From: Pedobacter aquatilis
GTDB lineage: Bacteria; Bacteroidota; Bacteroidia; Sphingobacteriales; Sphingobacteriaceae
Assembly (NCBI RefSeq): GCF_030409415.1
Contig: NZ_JAUFPW010000031.1
Location: 1-64,000, forward strand
DNA length: 64,000 bases
Direction: 5' to 3'
Shown here: piece by piece, positions 1 through 8,773 of the stretch
Layout: each line of letters begins with the position of its first letter
Position numbering within the stretch: position 1 is the first letter of the stretch
Position numbers and translations under genes: made by a program
The notes under the pieces: model-generated
Seen by the model: only the letters and a program-made list of their open reading frames with translations
Database searches by the model: none
What the model was told of the DNA's origin: nothing

Positions 1-69
1 AAAGCAGGGGTCTGTTACAGGGCTTAGACCTTTATAAGTCTGGATTGCAGTATAGTTCACCCCTGCTTT
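1..69. repeat. Inverted repeat with cloverleaf-like potential
   Basis: AAAGCAGGGGT (1-11) is the perfect reverse complement of ACCCCTGCTTT (59-69). Inside lie three smaller possible stems: CTG/CAG at 12-20, AGAC/GTCT at 26-41 and CTG/CAG at 41-50. A T follows the right arm, but there is no long T run. It may be a terminator of a gene left of the window or one end of an intergenic repeat; AAAGCAGGG also occurs at the edge of the repeat near 29322. The left side is cut by the window, so its full extent is unknown. Confidence 0.5.
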
Positions 70-307
70 TAAGGTTTCCGAATCAAAATTATCTCTTTTA
101 AATAATATTGAACAAACCTAAGGGATTGCAGTGAAAAGCCCGTAGGCGAGGTACGAGTGCGGACTTGCAACGTAAAGCGGTACTGAACTAATCGAAGAAT
201 TACTACACTAACGTTTTCTAAAAATTTTTGAATGGTTAGTGAGGACATAGGCCAAAACTAAAATTTTTAATTTAGATTGCTTCGTACCTCGCAATGACGG
301 TGTAAAA
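1..307. other. Gene-free left edge with repeat fragments
   Basis: I see no credible coding region here. The first 69 bases form an imperfect cloverleaf-like inverted repeat (listed separately). Bases 121-186 carry a GATTGCAGTGAAAAGCCC-type segment followed by a related TTGCAACGTAAAGCGG segment, which looks like a dispersed intergenic repeat. Bases 274-299 match one arm of the palindromic repeat also found at about 7102-7179 and 27452-27524. The 10-mer GGATTGCAGT occurs at 42-51 and 123-132. Confidence 0.6.
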
Positions 308-1039
308 TTACTTCCCAACCCTTAACAAAATCGGAAACCGAACTTCTTTTTCTGCATCGCTGCCCCAAGCCTCCTTAAGTTCGGTAAACATATACTCTAA
401 GGGATTCCTTTCGTTGGCTTTTTTATAATGCTGCAATGCAGACCAGGTATTTAAATATCCTATCAATTGGTTAAAATTCCAGCGGGTTTTAATTTGAAAA
501 TGCGGCGCAATAATTTCTTCGAAGGGGAAAGGAATGGTTTTATAACTTTCTTCAATATATCTTCTTTCGGGGTCCCAATATTTGCCTAAAAAATCTTCAT
601 AAAGTTTATGTACGGCCTTATCTACCTTTTTATCGATATTCATAATTCCATAGCCAATTACCGCTAAAATGCCGTCGGGCTTTAAAGTGCGTTTTACTTC
701 ATGGTAAAAAGCATCAAAATTAAACCAATGTATTGCCTGTGCAACGGTTATCAAATCGAAACTTTCATCATCAACATTTGCCTTATCTGATGATTCTACC
801 TGATAAACAATATTTGGCAGTTTTAAGGCTTGCTCAATTTGCTTTTTGCTGATATCTGTTGCGTAAACACCATCAAAATGCAAAGCCAATTCTCTGGCAA
901 CCTGTCCGTTTCCAGTTGCACAATCCCATGCCGCTTTTTTGTTTTTTACTAAAGATAAAATATAATCGTACAATTCTTTTGGGTAAGTTGGGCGATAAAT
1001 TGCATATTCTGCAGCTTGGGTGGAGAAATTATCTTTCAT
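308..1039 (-). CDS. Class I SAM-dependent methyltransferase
   Basis: A 243-residue cytoplasmic protein with a Rossmann-type methyltransferase fold. Motif I is visible as AAWDCATGNGQVA near residues 36-48, followed by the acidic end of strand 2 (ATDIS) and the motif IV/post-motif stretch SFDLITVAQAIHWFN. This arrangement is typical of the UbiE/Tam-like methyltransferase_11 group, in which WF after AIH is common. The substrate cannot be read from the sequence. The frame stays open to 1096, but I chose the ATG at 1039 (MKDNFSTQ) because the upstream residues are unlike this family and a minus-strand TATATTTG box lies at 1094-1101. It is divergent from the MFS transporter and has no operon partner on its strand. 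Confidence 0.85.
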   Translation of the reverse strand: MKDNFSTQAAEYAIYRPTYPKELYDYILSLVKNKKAAWDCATGNGQVARELALHFDGVYATDISKKQIEQALKLPNIVYQVESSDKANVDDESFDLITVAQAIHWFNFDAFYHEVKRTLKPDGILAVIGYGIMNIDKKVDKAVHKLYEDFLGKYWDPERRYIEESYKTIPFPFEEIIAPHFQIKTRWNFNQLIGYLNTWSALQHYKKANERNPLEYMFTELKEAWGSDAEKEVRFPILLRVGK

Positions 1040-1093
1040 AACAAAATGATTAATTTTGAATAACAGAATTGGTGATGTTGACGGCAGTATTTG

Positions 1094-1101
1094 CAAATAT
1101 A
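1094..1101 (-). promoter_or_regulatory. Possible -7 box for the methyltransferase
   Basis: On the minus strand this reads TATATTTG, matching the Bacteroidota TAnnTTTG -7 element. It lies about 55 bases before the chosen ATG at 1039. I see no clear TTTG -33 element at the right distance, so support is moderate. Confidence 0.4.
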
Positions 1102-1179
1102 TTATTCTACTACTATCTTACCATAAACACGTAATTAATGTATTTGTGTTTAAGACTTACAATTCTAAACCCAAACGAG

Positions 1180-2487
1180 ATGAGCAAAACTTTAAACGAT
1201 TTTAGCATGGGAGAAATGGATGAAGTGAAATTTAGACTGAAATCTATTTTTGGTGGCTCGGTTGGTAATTTGGTAGAATGGTACGATTGGTATACTTATT
1301 CTGCTTTTGCGCTCTATTTTTCGCCTGCGTTTTTTCCAAATAGCAACCCAACCGCACAACTTTTAAATAGCGCAGGCATTTTTGCCGTAGGCTTTTTAAT
1401 GCGCCCCATTGGTGGTTGGCTTTTTGGAAGCATTGCCGATAAATATGGCAGGAAGAAATCGATGGCAATTTCCGTTTTAATTATGGCTATTGGCTCGCTG
1501 ATTATCGGATTAACGCCAGGCTATAAACAAATCGGAATTGCGGCACCGTTATTATTAGTCTTTGCCCGGCTGATTCAAGGACTGAGTACAGGTGGAGAAT
1601 ACGGAACATCTGCAACTTATCTAAGCGAAATGGCAGCGAAGAAACATCGTGGGTTTTACTCTAGCTTTCAGTATGTAACTTTAATTGGCGGACAATTACT
1701 GGCTTTGGGTATTCAGTTGATTTTACAAAACTGGTTGCTTAGTCCGGCAGAATTACAAGCCTGGGGTTGGCGCATTCCATTCTTTATTGGCGCTATACTT
1801 TCTTTCATCGCACTATATTTAAGGCGACACATTGCCGAAACATCAGCTTTTAAAAGTAAATCTGCCGAGGATAAAAAGGGCGGATTAGCGGTTCTAATGA
1901 AATATCCGAAAGAAGTTTTAACTGTTGTTGGTTTAACTTTAGGTGGTACAATTGCATTTTACACCTTTAGTACATACATGCAAAAATTTCTCGTGAATAC
2001 GGTTCACTTAAGTAAAGAAACCTCAACATCATTATCATTTTTATCGTTATTGGTTTTTGCTATAATTCAACCGTTGTTCGGATTATTGTCTGATAAAATC
2101 GGGCGAAAACCATTATTAATTAGCTTCGGGATTTTGGGTACTTTGTTAACCTATCCAATTTTAACAGCAATAACAAAAGAGAACAACACAACAGTTATTT
2201 TTCTATTAATGATTGCGGCTTTAATCATCGTTAGTGGCTATACAAGCATCAATGCCGTGGTTAAGGCAGAATTGTTTCCAGCAGAAATCCGAGCCTTAGG
2301 AGTTGGTTTACCTTACGCTTTAACCGTTGCAATTTTTGGTGGAACGGCGGAGTATTTTGCCCTTTGGTTTAAAAACATCGGACACGAAAATTATTTTTTT
2401 GGGTACGTAACGGGCTGCATTTTAATCTCTTTAATTCTGTACACGACGATGAAAGATACCAAGCATCACTCAAAAATTGAAGATTAA
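1180..2487 (+). CDS. MFS transporter, metabolite:H+ symporter type
   Basis: About 435 residues with roughly 12 predicted membrane segments. After TM1 (NLVEWYDWYTYSAFALYFSPAFF in outline) comes the MFS motif A loop GSIADKYGRKKSM, repeated in the second half as GLLSDKIGRKPL. The pattern VEWYDWY plus LIQGLSTGGEYG is typical of the MHS branch (alpha-ketoglutarate permease KgtP, proline/betaine ProP, citrate carriers), which imports organic acids or compatible solutes with protons. The exact substrate is not evident. The frame is open from 1138, but the ATG at 1180 (MSKTLND) gives a normal N-terminus. It stands alone, divergent from the methyltransferase and about 100 bases before rarA. Confidence 0.85.
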   Translation: MSKTLNDFSMGEMDEVKFRLKSIFGGSVGNLVEWYDWYTYSAFALYFSPAFFPNSNPTAQLLNSAGIFAVGFLMRPIGGWLFGSIADKYGRKKSMAISVLIMAIGSLIIGLTPGYKQIGIAAPLLLVFARLIQGLSTGGEYGTSATYLSEMAAKKHRGFYSSFQYVTLIGGQLLALGIQLILQNWLLSPAELQAWGWRIPFFIGAILSFIALYLRRHIAETSAFKSKSAEDKKGGLAVLMKYPKEVLTVVGLTLGGTIAFYTFSTYMQKFLVNTVHLSKETSTSLSFLSLLVFAIIQPLFGLLSDKIGRKPLLISFGILGTLLTYPILTAITKENNTTVIFLLMIAALIIVSGYTSINAVVKAELFPAEIRALGVGLPYALTVAIFGGTAEYFALWFKNIGHENYFFGYVTGCILISLILYTTMKDTKHHSKIED

Positions 2488-2590
2488 CAAGTTTTATAAA
2501 TCAATCAAATTATAGGATTGTTACAGTTTTTTAGCTAAAATTTATAGCAAAATATCCGCAAGCAAAAATCATTTTCATATATTTACCAAT

Positions 2591-3871
2591 ATGCAAAATT
2601 TGCCACCTTTAGCCGAACGTATGCGCCCTCAAAACCTTAACGAATATGTTGGGCAGCAACATCTGGTTGGAGAAAATGCAGTTTTACGCAAAGCGATAGA
2701 AAGCAATCAGCTCCCCTCAATGATTTTCTGGGGACCTCCAGGCGTAGGTAAAACCACACTTGCATACATTATCTCTCAAGCTTTAGACAGGCCATTTTTT
2801 AACCTTAGTGCCATAAATAGTGGCGTTAAAGATATCCGAGAAGTTATTGATAGGGCAGCTCAACTAAAGGATAGCTTTTTAGGTCTACCAATTTTATTTA
2901 TTGACGAGATTCATCGTTTCAGTAAGTCACAACAAGATAGTTTGCTTGGCGCAGTTGAACGAGGTTTAGTTACGCTTATTGGCGCTACTACCGAAAATCC
3001 GTCATTCGAAGTAATTTCAGCTTTACTTTCGCGATGCCAGGTTTACATCTTAAAGTCATTAACAGAGGAAGAATTAGCCGGTTTATTACAAACAGCCATT
3101 GAAAAAGATACTCTTCTCGCTCAAAAAAAAATAACGATAAAAGAGCATGAAGCCTTAATTCGCTTATCCGGTGGTGATGCCAGAAAACTTCTAAACGTTT
3201 TAGAAATTGCCATAAACGGGATTGGCGGTGATGAAATTACCCTAACAAACGAAAATGTACTTGCCCACGCCCAACAAAATTTAGCTTTATACGATAAGGC
3301 AGGCGAACAGCATTACGATATTATTTCAGCTTTTATAAAATCAATCCGCGGCAGCGACCCGAATGCAGCCGTTTATTGGTTAGCCAGGATGATTGAAGGC
3401 GGCGAAGACCCATTATTTATTGCAAGGCGATTACTTATTTTATCTTCTGAAGATATAGGCAATGCAAACCCGAATGCTTTATTGCTCGCTAATAATTGTT
3501 TTACTGCTGTAAATGTGATTGGCTATCCAGAAGCTCGGATAATTTTATCACAATGTGTAACCTATCTTGCAAGTTCTGTGAAAAGTAATGCATCGTATAT
3601 GGCTATAAACCATGCACAAACATTAGTTAAGCAAACCGGAAATCTCCCGGTTCCATTACACATTCGTAACGCACCAACCAAGTTGATGAAAAACATCGGG
3701 TACGGAAAGGATTACAAATATTCGCACAGCTATGATGGAAATTTCGAAACACAGGAATATTTCCCCGATGAATTAAGTGGCACTAAACTTTATGACCCGG
3801 GTAAAAATCCGGCAGAAGAAAAACTTAGAGAAAAATTAAAGCAAAACTGGAAAGATAAATACAATTATTAG
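2591..3871 (+). CDS. rarA: Replication-associated recombination protein A (AAA+ ATPase)
   Basis: A 426-residue AAA+ ATPase of the clamp-loader group (RarA/MgsA, the eukaryotic WRNIP1 homologue), which acts at stalled replication forks. Walker A is GPPGVGKTT at about residues 48-56, Walker B is LFIDEIHRF near 101-109, sensor 1 lies in IGATTENPSF and the sensor 2 region in SGGDARKLL. The C-terminal MgsA_C-type tetramerisation part is complete (GSDPNAAVYWLARMIEGGEDP and so on). Length is close to the usual 430-450. The short N-terminus MQNLPPLAERMRPQNL is the family pattern, so the ATG at 2591 is secure. Confidence 0.95.
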   Translation: MQNLPPLAERMRPQNLNEYVGQQHLVGENAVLRKAIESNQLPSMIFWGPPGVGKTTLAYIISQALDRPFFNLSAINSGVKDIREVIDRAAQLKDSFLGLPILFIDEIHRFSKSQQDSLLGAVERGLVTLIGATTENPSFEVISALLSRCQVYILKSLTEEELAGLLQTAIEKDTLLAQKKITIKEHEALIRLSGGDARKLLNVLEIAINGIGGDEITLTNENVLAHAQQNLALYDKAGEQHYDIISAFIKSIRGSDPNAAVYWLARMIEGGEDPLFIARRLLILSSEDIGNANPNALLLANNCFTAVNVIGYPEARIILSQCVTYLASSVKSNASYMAINHAQTLVKQTGNLPVPLHIRNAPTKLMKNIGYGKDYKYSHSYDGNFETQEYFPDELSGTKLYDPGKNPAEEKLREKLKQNWKDKYNY

Positions 3872-3936
3872 CTGTAACATTTAACGGTTATTGCGTACTA
3901 ATATATAGAACTATTGCAAACTAATATCTAAACTAT

Positions 3937-5409
3937 ATGCTGAATACTTTTTTAAGCCATCAATGGAAATCATTTTGGCGTTCGCGGAACCGAGGCAGCA
4001 GTATTGCAGGTCAAATTGTTTTGGGCTTTTTTATGCTGTATTTTTTAGCTGTCGCAGTTGGCGTTGGCTTTGGAATGACTATTTTTTTACCAAAAATTTT
4101 TAAGGGTGTAAATGTTTTTACCAGCTTCAACGGCTTAATTCTTTATTATTTTGCTTTTGATTTTATAATGCGTTTGCAGTTACAAGAATTGCCAACATTA
4201 AGTATAATCCCCTATTTACATTTAAGAATTTCCAGAAGCAAAATCATCAGTTTTCTAAACTTAAAGGCGCTGTTTTCTGCTTTTAATTTGTGGCCGCTTT
4301 TTATATTTCTTCCGTTCGTATTTTTAAAGGTTGGCACAACTTACGGTGTTTTCGTTACTTTAATGTATGTGATTAGCATCTTTTCAATAACAGTATTTAA
4401 TAACTACCTGGCACTTTACATTAAACGCAAATCGATAAGCAATGTGCTATATACACTTGTTGGCCTAGTTATTTTTGCCACTTTTGCCGCCTTGGAATAC
4501 TACAAAGTGATTTCTGTGATGGCTGCATCTGATTATGTTTTTAAAGCAGTTGCAGCAAAACCATTTATCGGCTTTGCCTTTACCTTAGCTGCTGTTGCTA
4601 TATTCTACATCAATTCAAATTTTCTTCGCAAAAACTTGTACACTGAAGAATTAAGCAGTAAACAAGAGAAAAAAGCAAGTACAGATTATGCTTTCTTAAA
4701 CAGGTTTGGTCGTGTTGGTGAATTGGCCGCTTTAGAATTGAAATTAATTCTCCGACATAAAAGACCTCGTTCATCGGTTATTATGGGCTTCTTTTTTCTT
4801 TTTTACGGATTTATCTTTTACAAAGAAAAAGCCATTGATAGAGATGCTTTCGGTCAGATGATGTTTGGTGCCATTTTTATGACGGGCATATCCATCATCA
4901 TTTACGGCCAATTCATGTTTGCATGGCAAAGTGCCCATTTTGATGGAATATTGGCTAATAAAATTAATTTTAAAGATTACATCAGAGCAAAGTTTTTACT
5001 TTTCACCATTGGCTGTACAATTATTACTTTATTGGCAAGCTTTTATGGTTTCTTAAGTCCGAAGCTATTGTTGCTACACGTAGCAGCCTATTTATACAAT
5101 ATTGGATTTGGCACCGTGGTAGTTTTATATTTGGCAACTTTAAACTATAAACGCCTGGATATTACAAAAGCAGCAAGCTTTAATTATCAAGGTACAGGCG
5201 CAACGCAATGGCTACTGATGTTTCCTTACGCATTAACTCCAATTTTAATTTATGTTCCTTTCGGGATGTTGGATAAACCTTATTGGGGTTTAATTGCAGT
5301 TTCTGTTTTCGGACTTGCCATGTTATTAATGCGTGGTTTTTGGGTAAACTACATTGCTAAAAGATTAGAATTACAACGTTATAAAATAGCCGAAGGCTTT
5401 AGAGAATAA
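3937..5409 (+). CDS. DUF5687 family membrane protein, ABC exporter permease subunit
   Basis: 490 residues, strongly hydrophobic, with about 10-12 predicted membrane helices, for example at residues 28-50 (LGFFMLYFLAVAVGVGFGM) and 125-150. The N-terminus LNTFLSHQWKSFWRSRNRG is the usual start of the Bacteroidota DUF5687 family. The gene ends two bases before an ABC ATPase, and together they probably form a small exporter or membrane-remodelling ABC system of the ABC-2 kind. The substrate is unknown. The pairing supports the permease role more than any single motif in the protein. Confidence 0.8.
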   Translation: MLNTFLSHQWKSFWRSRNRGSSIAGQIVLGFFMLYFLAVAVGVGFGMTIFLPKIFKGVNVFTSFNGLILYYFAFDFIMRLQLQELPTLSIIPYLHLRISRSKIISFLNLKALFSAFNLWPLFIFLPFVFLKVGTTYGVFVTLMYVISIFSITVFNNYLALYIKRKSISNVLYTLVGLVIFATFAALEYYKVISVMAASDYVFKAVAAKPFIGFAFTLAAVAIFYINSNFLRKNLYTEELSSKQEKKASTDYAFLNRFGRVGELAALELKLILRHKRPRSSVIMGFFFLFYGFIFYKEKAIDRDAFGQMMFGAIFMTGISIIIYGQFMFAWQSAHFDGILANKINFKDYIRAKFLLFTIGCTIITLLASFYGFLSPKLLLLHVAAYLYNIGFGTVVVLYLATLNYKRLDITKAASFNYQGTGATQWLLMFPYALTPILIYVPFGMLDKPYWGLIAVSVFGLAMLLMRGFWVNYIAKRLELQRYKIAEGFRE

Positions 5410-5411
5410 TT

Positions 5412-6104
5412 ATGATACTAGAAGTTAAGAATTTACAAAAAGTTTATGGCGATAAAACCGTTGTAAACATTCAGGATTTAAATATCGAAGCCGGCGAAAC
5501 CGTAGGTTTAGTAGGAAATAACGGTGCCGGTAAAACAACCTTTTTCCGTATGCTTTTAGATTTAATTCGACCAACTAGCGGCGAAGTATTATCTAAAGGA
5601 GCAAACGTAATGCAAAATGATAATTGGAAAAATTATACCGCTTCATTTTTAGATGAAGGTTTTCTAATAGATTACCTCACGCCTGAAGAATATTTCATTT
5701 TTATTGGCAGTCTACACAATTTAAGCGTTGCTGATGTTTCTGCATACCTTACACAATACGGGGAATTTTTTAATGGTGAGATTTTAAATAGTGGCAAATA
5801 TATCCGCGATTTTAGTAAAGGAAACCAGGTTAAAGTTGGCATTGCAGCAGCATTGATGCAAAAACCAGAAATATTAATTTTGGATGAGCCTTTTGCAAAC
5901 CTCGACCCAACAACTCAAATCCGTTTAAAAAATTTGCTTAAACTACAAGCTGGAAGCATGACGACATTTATTTCAAGTCACGATTTAAATCACGTAACAG
6001 ATGTCTGCAATCGCATAATTCTTGTGGAAAAAGGCATTGTTATCAAAGATTTTAAAACAGATGAAAACACTTTGAAAGAGCTAGAAAGTTATTTCTCTGC
6101 TTAA
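5412..6104 (+). CDS. ABC transporter ATP-binding protein
   Basis: A 230-residue nucleotide-binding subunit. Walker A is GNNGAGKTT (residues 37-45), the signature is a divergent FSKGNQVKVGIAAAL in place of LSGGQ, Walker B is ILILDEPFANLDP, and the H-loop is SSHDL. The KGNQ/KGQ-type signature is common in ABC-2 exporters. The start lies two bases after the DUF5687 permease stop, so the two are co-transcribed and probably work as one transporter. A strong hairpin terminator follows at 6130-6161, which makes this a two-gene operon. Confidence 0.9.
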   Translation: MILEVKNLQKVYGDKTVVNIQDLNIEAGETVGLVGNNGAGKTTFFRMLLDLIRPTSGEVLSKGANVMQNDNWKNYTASFLDEGFLIDYLTPEEYFIFIGSLHNLSVADVSAYLTQYGEFFNGEILNSGKYIRDFSKGNQVKVGIAAALMQKPEILILDEPFANLDPTTQIRLKNLLKLQAGSMTTFISSHDLNHVTDVCNRIILVEKGIVIKDFKTDENTLKELESYFSA

Positions 6105-6129
6105 ATTTGTACTAATAATGATACATAAG

Positions 6130-6161
6130 GGAGTGTTCAACAGTTGAACACTCCTTTTTTT
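6130..6161 (+). terminator. Rho-independent terminator after the ABC operon
   Basis: GGAGTGTTCAA (6130-6140), three-base loop, TTGAACACTCC (6144-6154), then seven T. The stem is 11 bp and perfect. Confidence 0.9.
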
Positions 6162-6278
6162 GCATAGTTAATTATTCTTAAAAGCTCTATAACGGTAAAA
6201 ACGAAATAAATATCTGCTTAGATTTTTTTTGGCATTGTGTTTGAATAATGCAATTCAGAATTATAAATCAACATTATT

Positions 6279-6956
6279 ATGAATATTTCAAAAGTAAGAA
6301 TAGCAACATTAAGTATAGGGTTAGCAGTGGGTTCAATGGCATTGCAAAGTTGTGATAGTTTAACTAAAACACAAAAAGGTGCAGGTATTGGTGCAGCAGC
6401 TGGTGGCGTAGTTGGGGCTTTAATTGGTAAAAAAGCTGGTAATACTGCTGTGGGTGCTTTAATTGGTGGTGCTATTGGTGGTACAGCAGGTGCCTTTATC
6501 GGTCGTCGAATGGATAGACAAGCAGCTGAAATTCAAAAGGCAATTCCTAATGCAGAAGTTATTCGTGAGGGAGAAGGTATTATTGTAAAATTTGATAGTG
6601 GTATTTTATTCGATTTTGATAAAACTGCTTTAAAAGATGCAGCAAAAACAAACGTTCAAAGTTTAGCCGCTTCATTAAATCAATATCCTGATACAGATAT
6701 TAAAGTAATCGGCCATACAGATAGTCGTGGAACGGAGCAGTATAACCAAGGTTTATCTGAGAGAAGAGCAGCAGCTGTAAAAGCTTATGCAGTTTCTCAA
6801 GGTGTGCCTTCATCAAGATTGGTAACTATTGGTAAAGGTTTTGCAGAGCCAATTGCAGATAACGAAACTGATGCTGGCCGTGCGGCTAACCGTCGTGTAG
6901 AGATTGTTATTGTTGCAAATGATGCATTAAAAAGCACAGCACAAAAACAAGGATAA
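6279..6956 (+). CDS. OmpA-family lipoprotein with glycine-zipper domain
   Basis: 225 residues. A lipoprotein signal peptide ends in a lipobox-like LQSC with Cys at about residue 25. Next comes a glycine-zipper segment (residues 34-75, GAGIGAAAGGVVGALIGKKAG-type repeats) able to insert into membrane, then an OmpA/MotB-type peptidoglycan-binding domain (about 105-215) with the signature IKVIGHTDSRGTEQYNQGLSERRAAAV and the AANRRVEI ending. It probably tethers the outer membrane to peptidoglycan. It is a single gene closed by a terminator at 6995. Similar YiaD/Pal-like proteins are abundant in Bacteroidota. Confidence 0.9.
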   Translation: MNISKVRIATLSIGLAVGSMALQSCDSLTKTQKGAGIGAAAGGVVGALIGKKAGNTAVGALIGGAIGGTAGAFIGRRMDRQAAEIQKAIPNAEVIREGEGIIVKFDSGILFDFDKTALKDAAKTNVQSLAASLNQYPDTDIKVIGHTDSRGTEQYNQGLSERRAAAVKAYAVSQGVPSSRLVTIGKGFAEPIADNETDAGRAANRRVEIVIVANDALKSTAQKQG

Positions 6957-6994
6957 TAAAAAATTCCCTCTACCTATGAGGTCATTATATATCC

Positions 6995-7027
6995 AATCCC
7001 GATGCTAAAACATCGGGATTTTTTTTT
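6995..7027 (+). terminator. Rho-independent terminator after the OmpA lipoprotein
   Basis: AATCCCGATG (6995-7004), loop of six, CATCGGGATT (7011-7020), then a T run to 7027. Confidence 0.9.
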
Positions 7028-7101
7028 GTTTACTAATTTAGTAGTAGACACTTACCCTTGAAAGGCGGCACACTACGTGTAACTATTTTGGTATGAAATC
7101 C

Positions 7102-7179
7102 GTTATTACGAGGCACAAAGAAATCTCTTAACAATTCTAAAAGGATCTTGCAAAGATTGCTTGATATTTAGCAATGACG
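7102..7179. repeat. Degenerate palindromic intergenic repeat
   Basis: The left arm GTTATTACGAGGCACAAAG and the right arm ending in TTTAGCAATGACG are imperfect reverse complements around a consensus close to GTCATTGCGAGGCACGAAGC. Related copies lie at 27452-27524 (well preserved) and 274-299 (one arm only). Confidence 0.6.
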
Positions 7180-7417
7180 AAAAGTGATATTTGTAGCGCA
7201 GAAATTGTAATGCTTAGCTTAGATTCTCACCCGCCAATGCTACAATCTTTTGGCTCGGTAAACTTACGAAGTCTATTAATCATCAATATACAGAAACTTC
7301 GTAAGTTTCCGCACGAAAGATTTGCCAAAAGTATTTCCGCGAATGTCGGGGCTATTTAACTCATTGCATTCATTATCGGTGGGTTTTCCTTGCACAAACC
7401 CCGTTAATTAAATAAAA

Positions 7418-7605
7418 ACAACCCCCAACCTCCCGAATGATTGGGGCAAAGACTCCTTGAAAATAAAGAGGGAAGCTATACAATTGCAAATATAAAGTAG
7501 CCAATAAATTTGAAATGGGTTGAAGGCATAACTTTAAAACATCAAATACAGTATATACTAACAAGCACAACTCCCCCCTAATTTAGGAGGAGCAAGGGTG
7601 GGTAT
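7418..7605. repeat. C-rich/G-rich intergenic repeat, split copy
   Basis: Bases 7418-7480 begin with ACAACCCCCAACCTCCCG and run into a G-rich part with AAAGAGGGAAG. Bases 7569-7605 contain CTCCCCCCTA, ATT and TAGGAGGAG, followed by GGGTGGGTAT. The two parts look like ends of one C-rich/G-rich palindromic family separated by about 90 bases of AT-rich DNA. Assigned by eye only. Confidence 0.4.
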
Positions 7606-7638
7606 CTTCCCTTACTAAGAATTACGAAAGAAGTTGTT

Positions 7639-7740
7639 TAAACCCGATAGAAGCAAATAGCCCGGAGTTGAGGAACGAAACGAGGACTATAGGTGATAGC
7701 GGGACTGAAAGCCGAGAGACGCAGAAACGCTGCTTTTCGA
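7639..7740 (+). repeat. Dispersed repeat, CCCGAT...GCGGGACT family
   Basis: Begins TAAACCCGATAGAAGC, continues with AGCCCGGAG and GATAGCGGGACTGAAAGCC, and ends near GCTGCTTTTCG. The same landmarks in the same order occur at 29322-29444 (inverted) and, less clearly, at 27665-27770. It is non-coding. Confidence 0.6.
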
Positions 7741-7750
7741 AAAAATAAAA

Positions 7751-8326
7751 CTATTTAGATTGCTGTTTTAATTCATTCAAAAATGAGACAAACTTTTTAT
7801 CACCGTAATTTGCAATACCTTCATGCCTAAAAGATAACCGACCTTGTTTATCAAAAATTACAGTGGTTGGCAACGAACCTGAAAAAATTTGCTGTGGTAT
7901 TTCACTTTCCGATTTGTAAAGTGGCAATTCATATTTTCTATCAGTCATAAATTTCTGCGATTTGGGCAAATCACTATCTGCATCTACAAATAGAAAAACC
8001 AATTCTTTATCATTTTTAAACTGATTGTATAGTTTATTAATTGAAGGCATTTCTGCCCGACAAGGAGGACACCAGGTTGCCCAAAAGTTTATAAAAATCA
8101 CTTTGCCTTTTAAATCATTTAAATCAACTTTTTCACCTTTGACATTACTGAAATTTATTCCGGAAAGATCCATTTCTACAGGAGCAGTATTTTCAATTTT
8201 TGGCGAATAAAGTCCAATTTCCATCAAGCCTTTTATCAAAAAAGCTTTAGCATCAGGCACAAAAATTACAAGTAAAAGGAAAGCAATTAGTAAGATGTTT
8301 ACTATATTTTTCTTAATGAATATCAT
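7751..8326 (-). CDS. Membrane-anchored TlpA/ResA-like thioredoxin
   Basis: 191 residues. One N-terminal membrane helix (about 8-28, IVNILLIAFLLLVIFVPDA) anchors a periplasmic thioredoxin-like domain. The redox motif is FWATWCPPCRAEMP with the CxxC Cys pair at about residues 90 and 93, and the cis-Pro segment is LPTTVIF. These proteins reduce disulfides in the envelope, for example during cytochrome c maturation, but nothing nearby fixes the partner. The start overlaps the end of the upstream membrane-protein gene by four bases, so the two are translationally coupled. Confidence 0.9.
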   Translation of the reverse strand: MIFIKKNIVNILLIAFLLLVIFVPDAKAFLIKGLMEIGLYSPKIENTAPVEMDLSGINFSNVKGEKVDLNDLKGKVIFINFWATWCPPCRAEMPSINKLYNQFKNDKELVFLFVDADSDLPKSQKFMTDRKYELPLYKSESEIPQQIFSGSLPTTVIFDKQGRLSFRHEGIANYGDKKFVSFLNELKQQSK

Positions 8327-8769
8327 GAGTTTCGATCTATATTATTTTTCTCATTTTTAAAAGCAATAAATACAAACCAAAGATTTACAATTGGTATGGC
8401 TAAAATTTTTCCCGGCAATAAAAGAACTTGACTATATATTAAAAATCGGTTAATATCATCGGTATAGCGAAACGGATTATCTATAAAACCTAAAAAACCC
8501 ATATTATCTAAGTTGGGTTTTGGATAAATGTAATATGATAAGGATAAATAAATAATTATTAAGCCTGTAATGAGCATTGCATTAGATAATTCATAATCGT
8601 GAAACCGATTAAACGGGCCAAGGTAAATAACAAACCCAACGAAAAGAAGTGAAGTTAAACCAGCAACGAGAATCCAAATTCGTGGCCAGTTTAACCTGTG
8701 ATGACCAGTTTCAAAATCGCCGGTTGGTCCAGGATTATTTACTTCGAATAACCATTCAAATACCGACAT
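8323..8769 (-). CDS. Small membrane protein of unknown function
   Basis: 148 residues with three or four hydrophobic stretches: about 29-50 (IWILVAGLTSLLFVGFVIY), 63-82 (NAMLITGLIIIYLSLSYYIY) and 108-140. The N-terminus MSVFEWLFEVNNPGPTGDFE is polar. I do not recognise the family. It ends with a four-base overlap into the thioredoxin-like gene and starts four bases after the hutU stop, so all three may be read together. A membrane partner of the thioredoxin is a reasonable guess, but only from position. Confidence 0.65.
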   Translation of the reverse strand: MSVFEWLFEVNNPGPTGDFETGHHRLNWPRIWILVAGLTSLLFVGFVIYLGPFNRFHDYELSNAMLITGLIIIYLSLSYYIYPKPNLDNMGFLGFIDNPFRYTDDINRFLIYSQVLLLPGKILAIPIVNLWFVFIAFKNEKNNIDRNS

Positions 8770-8773
8770 ATAA

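Larger units (their letters stand above)
7028..7750. other. Gene-free repeat island
   Basis: About 700 bases with no credible gene; short open frames at 7174-7359 and 7373-7570 run through repeats and resemble no protein family. It holds at least three kinds of intergenic repeat: a degenerate palindrome of the GTCATTGCGAGG type (7102-7179), a C-rich/G-rich element whose parts lie at about 7418-7480 and 7569-7605 (CTCCCCCCTA/TAGGAGGAG hairpin), and a CCCGAT...GCGGGACT element (7639-7740). Spacer DNA between is AT-rich. Confidence 0.7.

Noticed and set aside
1..69. tRNA gene
   Set aside because: The cloverleaf-like fold has an outer stem too long for a tRNA, and the usual T-loop and anticodon-loop bases are missing.
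7174..7570. Two short open frames on opposite strands in the repeat island
   Set aside because: They run through repeat sequence, have no family resemblance and no promoter or sensible start context.
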